From NCBI GenBank assembly GCA_945863085.1, contig CAMBCD010000059.1, positions 1 to 11,499 on the forward strand: a stretch of DNA of 11,499 nucleotides, in the 5' to 3' direction. Origin of the DNA: Bordetella parapertussis. Lineage in GTDB: Bacteria; Pseudomonadota; Gammaproteobacteria; Burkholderiales; SG8-41. The position numbers were made by a program, and so were the translations under genes. The notes below the pieces were generated by a model. That model saw only the letters and a list, made by a program, of their open reading frames with translations. It was not told the DNA's origin and ran no database searches. Positions 10,370 through 11,499 of the stretch are shown one piece after another (within the stretch, counting starts at the first letter, position 1; each line of letters begins with the position of its first letter).

Positions 10370-10945
10370 TCAGCCTTCGGCCGTGCTGGGGGTGGGTGCC
10401 ACAGCCCGCAGCGTTTCGGCGAAGGTTGCGACAGGTTTCGCAGTGACGCCGAGTGCATTCATTGCCGTGCGCAGTGTGCCTGCATTCGCGGCATCGGTGG
10501 CCACGACCAGATCGGCGGCTTCCAGTTGCTGTTGCCGCAGCAGGCGCGCGGACGGCAGGTCCGGCGTCAGGTCTTCCGGCGCGGCGACAAACCAGTGCCG
10601 GCTGATCAGGATCGCGCGCGCCAGGTGTCCCTGTCGCAGCGCACGCTCGAGGGGGGCGGGTTCTGCGGCTGCGGAAACCACGATGATCAGGCGTTGCGGA
10701 TGCGAGCGCCGCAGCAGTTGCACGATCCCGGTCTGCAGTGCAAGTTGGCCCGTGCAGCACATGCAGCCATTGATGCTGGCGATGCTGAGCTGCGTGTGTG
10801 CCGGCAGCGTTGTCAGATGGCTGTTGTCATTGTCGAGAACCGCCCAGTGTTCGCCGGCCGGACGTGCAGCCAGCAGGGCGCGCACGAACGCCTGCTTTGC
10901 AGCGCCACCGGCGCCGGTGACCAGAATTGCGGGGGTTGCTTGCAC
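10370..10945 (-). CDS. Small CobW/G3E-like protein with CxCC motif and degenerate nucleotide-binding motifs
   Basis: A 191-residue protein resembling the N-terminal domain of CobW/COG0523 G3E GTPases, which are mostly metal chaperones. It starts with the right strand-loop (ILVTGAGGAAKQAF) and keeps the family's metal-binding C61-M-C63-C64 within INGCMCCTG. The Walker A, however, reads G11-A-G-G-A-A-K17-Q18, where the family has GxxGxGKT. The E-T-S-G-type switch II region is VVSAAAEPAP (89-98), and the NKxD guanine-specificity motif appears as ATDA (149-152, in EAADLVVATDAA). The C-terminal CobW domain is absent. It may bind metal but not GTP, or may bind a nucleotide differently. GTG at 10945 is the only plausible start; no ATG, GTG or TTG precedes it in frame. 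Its stop is 1 nt from the ndh start, so the two form an operon. Its function is not known; the family call is mine from motifs. Confidence 0.75.
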   Translation of the reverse strand: MQATPAILVTGAGGAAKQAFVRALLAARPAGEHWAVLDNDNSHLTTLPAHTQLSIASINGCMCCTGQLALQTGIVQLLRRSHPQRLIIVVSAAAEPAPLERALRQGHLARAILISRHWFVAAPEDLTPDLPSARLLRQQQLEAADLVVATDAANAGTLRTAMNALGVTAKPVATFAETLRAVAPTPSTAEG

Positions 10946-10951
10946 TGGACA

Positions 10952-10957
10952 ATTATA
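10952..10957 (-). promoter_or_regulatory. TATAAT -10 box predicting a leaderless transcript for the G3E-like/ndh operon
   Basis: A perfect TATAAT on the - strand ends 6 nt before the GTG start at 10945, so the usual start point would fall on or next to the start codon. No Shine-Dalgarno sequence lies between. The -35 is poor: GTAGCG at 17 bp spacing, or TTGTAG at 19 bp. If the box is used, the message is leaderless or nearly so. Confidence 0.45.
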
Positions 10958-10977
10958 ACGACAGAGGTTTTTTCCGC

Positions 10978-10983
10978 TACAAT
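10978..10983 (+). promoter_or_regulatory. Candidate -10 box for the DUF486 gene
   Basis: TACAAT matches TATAAT at 5 of 6 positions in the AT-rich divergent region, about 42 nt before the ATG at 11025. I see no good -35 upstream. It would overlap the promoter region of the divergent operon, so the two might compete. This is a weak call. Confidence 0.3.
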
Positions 10984-11024
10984 GAGCATTGCAAAAAATA
11001 TCAATTAAAACAAATGGTTATGAT

Positions 11025-11387
11025 ATGACCTTATTGTCGATTTCCTTGCCGCCCATCGCTGCGACCGTACTCCTGCTGACCGCCTCCAATGTGTTCATGA
11101 CCTTCGCCTGGTACGGACATCTGAAACATCTGAATGCCTCGCCGTGGTGGATTGCCGCGCTGATTGCCTGGGGTATCGCCTTGTTCGAGTACCTGCTGCA
11201 GGTGCCGGCCAATCGCATCGGTTACACCGCGCTGAACCTGGGGCAGCTGAAAATCCTGCAGGAAGTGATCACGCTCTCGGTGTTCGTGCCGTTTGCAATC
11301 TTTTACATGGGCGAGGACCTGAAGATGAATTATCTGTATGCAGGACTGTGCCTGCTCGGCGCGGTGTATTTCATCTTCAAGACCTGA
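11025..11387 (+). CDS. DUF486 / DMT-type small membrane protein
   Basis: A 120-residue protein with about four hydrophobic helices: roughly 5-27 (PPIAATVLLLTASNVFMTFA), 40-60 (WWIAALIAWGIALFEYLLQV), 75-95 (around EVITLSVFVPFAIFYMGE) and 100-119 (YLYAGLCLLGAVYFIF). Size, helix count and the conserved-looking NRIGYTALNLGQLKILQE segment fit the DUF486 family, distantly related to small drug/metabolite transporters. No substrate is known to me. ATG 11025 is preferred because MTLLSISLPP is a typical family start; a TTG at 10989 would add 12 polar residues. A four-codon ORF (11014-11028) ends over the ATG. There is no strong Shine-Dalgarno sequence. The gene is divergent from the G3E-like/ndh pair (79 bp) and 69 bp upstream of mpl on the same strand. 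Confidence 0.88.
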   Translation: MTLLSISLPPIAATVLLLTASNVFMTFAWYGHLKHLNASPWWIAALIAWGIALFEYLLQVPANRIGYTALNLGQLKILQEVITLSVFVPFAIFYMGEDLKMNYLYAGLCLLGAVYFIFKT

Positions 11388-11425
11388 TCGCGGCGGCCTG
11401 CAACAGAAGCGCAGCACGATTCGCG

Positions 11426-11431
11426 TATCAT
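11426..11431 (+). promoter_or_regulatory. Weak candidate -10 box for mpl
   Basis: TATCAT matches TATAAT at 5 of 6 positions, 25 nt before the mpl ATG. No convincing -35 is present at 16-18 bp. The palindrome at 11442-11455 would lie just downstream of the start point. mpl could equally be read through from the DUF486 gene. Confidence 0.2.
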
Positions 11432-11441
11432 TCGGCCCGTA

Positions 11442-11455
11442 AGTAACGGGTTACT
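11442..11455. repeat. 14 bp palindrome immediately before the mpl start codon
   Basis: AGTAAC, GG, GTTACT forms two perfect 6 bp arms around a 2 bp centre, ending 1 bp before the ATG at 11457. It occupies the ribosome-binding position. It could act as an operator or as a small RNA hairpin (5 bp stem, CGGG loop). No other Shine-Dalgarno sequence is visible. Confidence 0.55.
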
Positions 11456-11456
11456 C

Positions 11457-11499
11457 ATGCACATCCACATCCTCGGTATCTGCGGCACTTTCATGGGCG
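11457..11499 (+). CDS. mpl: UDP-N-acetylmuramate:L-alanyl-gamma-D-glutamyl-meso-diaminopimelate ligase, N-terminal fragment (3' partial)
   Basis: Only 14 codons are inside the window (MHIHILGICGTFMG), but they match the distinctive N terminus of Mpl (E. coli begins MRIHILGICGTFMGG), including the start of its nucleotide-binding loop. Mpl is a cytoplasmic Mur-type ligase that attaches recovered murein tripeptide to UDP-MurNAc in peptidoglycan recycling. MurC starts differently and has GIGG rather than GICG here, so Mpl is favoured. The ATG follows a 14 bp palindrome by 1 bp. The rest of the gene lies beyond the right edge, so its integrity is unknown. Confidence 0.85.
   Translation, partial: MHIHILGICGTFMG

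Noticed and set aside
10369..10458. N-terminal extension of ndh from a start at 10458
   Set aside because: It would overlap the G3E-like gene by about 90 bases, adds 30 residues absent from known Ndh proteins, and the ATG at 10368 has a Shine-Dalgarno sequence.
10989..11024. TTG start for the DUF486 protein
   Set aside because: It adds a polar leader (MQKISIKTNGYD) not typical of the family, and the ATG at 11025 begins right at the conserved hydrophobic N terminus.

Overview
The window reads as a stretch of ordinary chromosome from a high-GC proteobacterium, most likely Beta- or Gammaproteobacteria. This rests on full-length cobalamin-dependent methionine synthase and type II NADH dehydrogenase that align closely, from memory, with the Escherichia coli proteins, and on the start of an Mpl murein-peptide ligase at the right edge. 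I see no rRNA, tRNA, insertion sequence, integrase, attachment site or CRISPR array, and no abrupt change in base composition that would mark a transferred island.

Layout, left to right: (1) The 3' part of a large multi-PAS hybrid histidine kinase on the + strand, cut by the left edge. (2) A small rhodanese-domain gene on the - strand, convergent with the kinase. (3) A 155 bp divergent control region with a good sigma70-type promoter for the rhodanese gene, a weaker extended -10 candidate for metH, and a hairpin-forming inverted repeat just upstream of metH. (4) metH, complete, on the + strand. (5) Starting 2 bp after the metH stop at a TTG codon, a single ORF that joins a CPBP-family intramembrane protease-like domain to a phytanoyl-CoA dioxygenase-like domain. 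(6) Convergent with it on the - strand, a two-gene unit: a small CobW/G3E-like protein with a CxCC motif but degenerate nucleotide-binding motifs, then ndh, 1 bp apart. (7) A short AT-rich divergent region. (8) A DUF486/DMT-type small membrane protein gene on the + strand. (9) The first 14 codons of mpl at the right edge.

Most genes are housekeeping: one-carbon and methionine metabolism (metH), respiration (ndh), sulfur transfer (rhodanese) and peptidoglycan recycling (mpl). The parts that look least ordinary are the membrane protease/dioxygenase fusion, the degenerate G3E-like protein coupled to ndh (with a TATAAT box so close to its GTG start that a leaderless mRNA is predicted), an 11-G run inside the sensor kinase, and short palindromes directly in front of metH and mpl. 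I did not find a convincing new multi-gene system here; the fusion and the G3E-like/ndh pair are the best candidates for follow-up.
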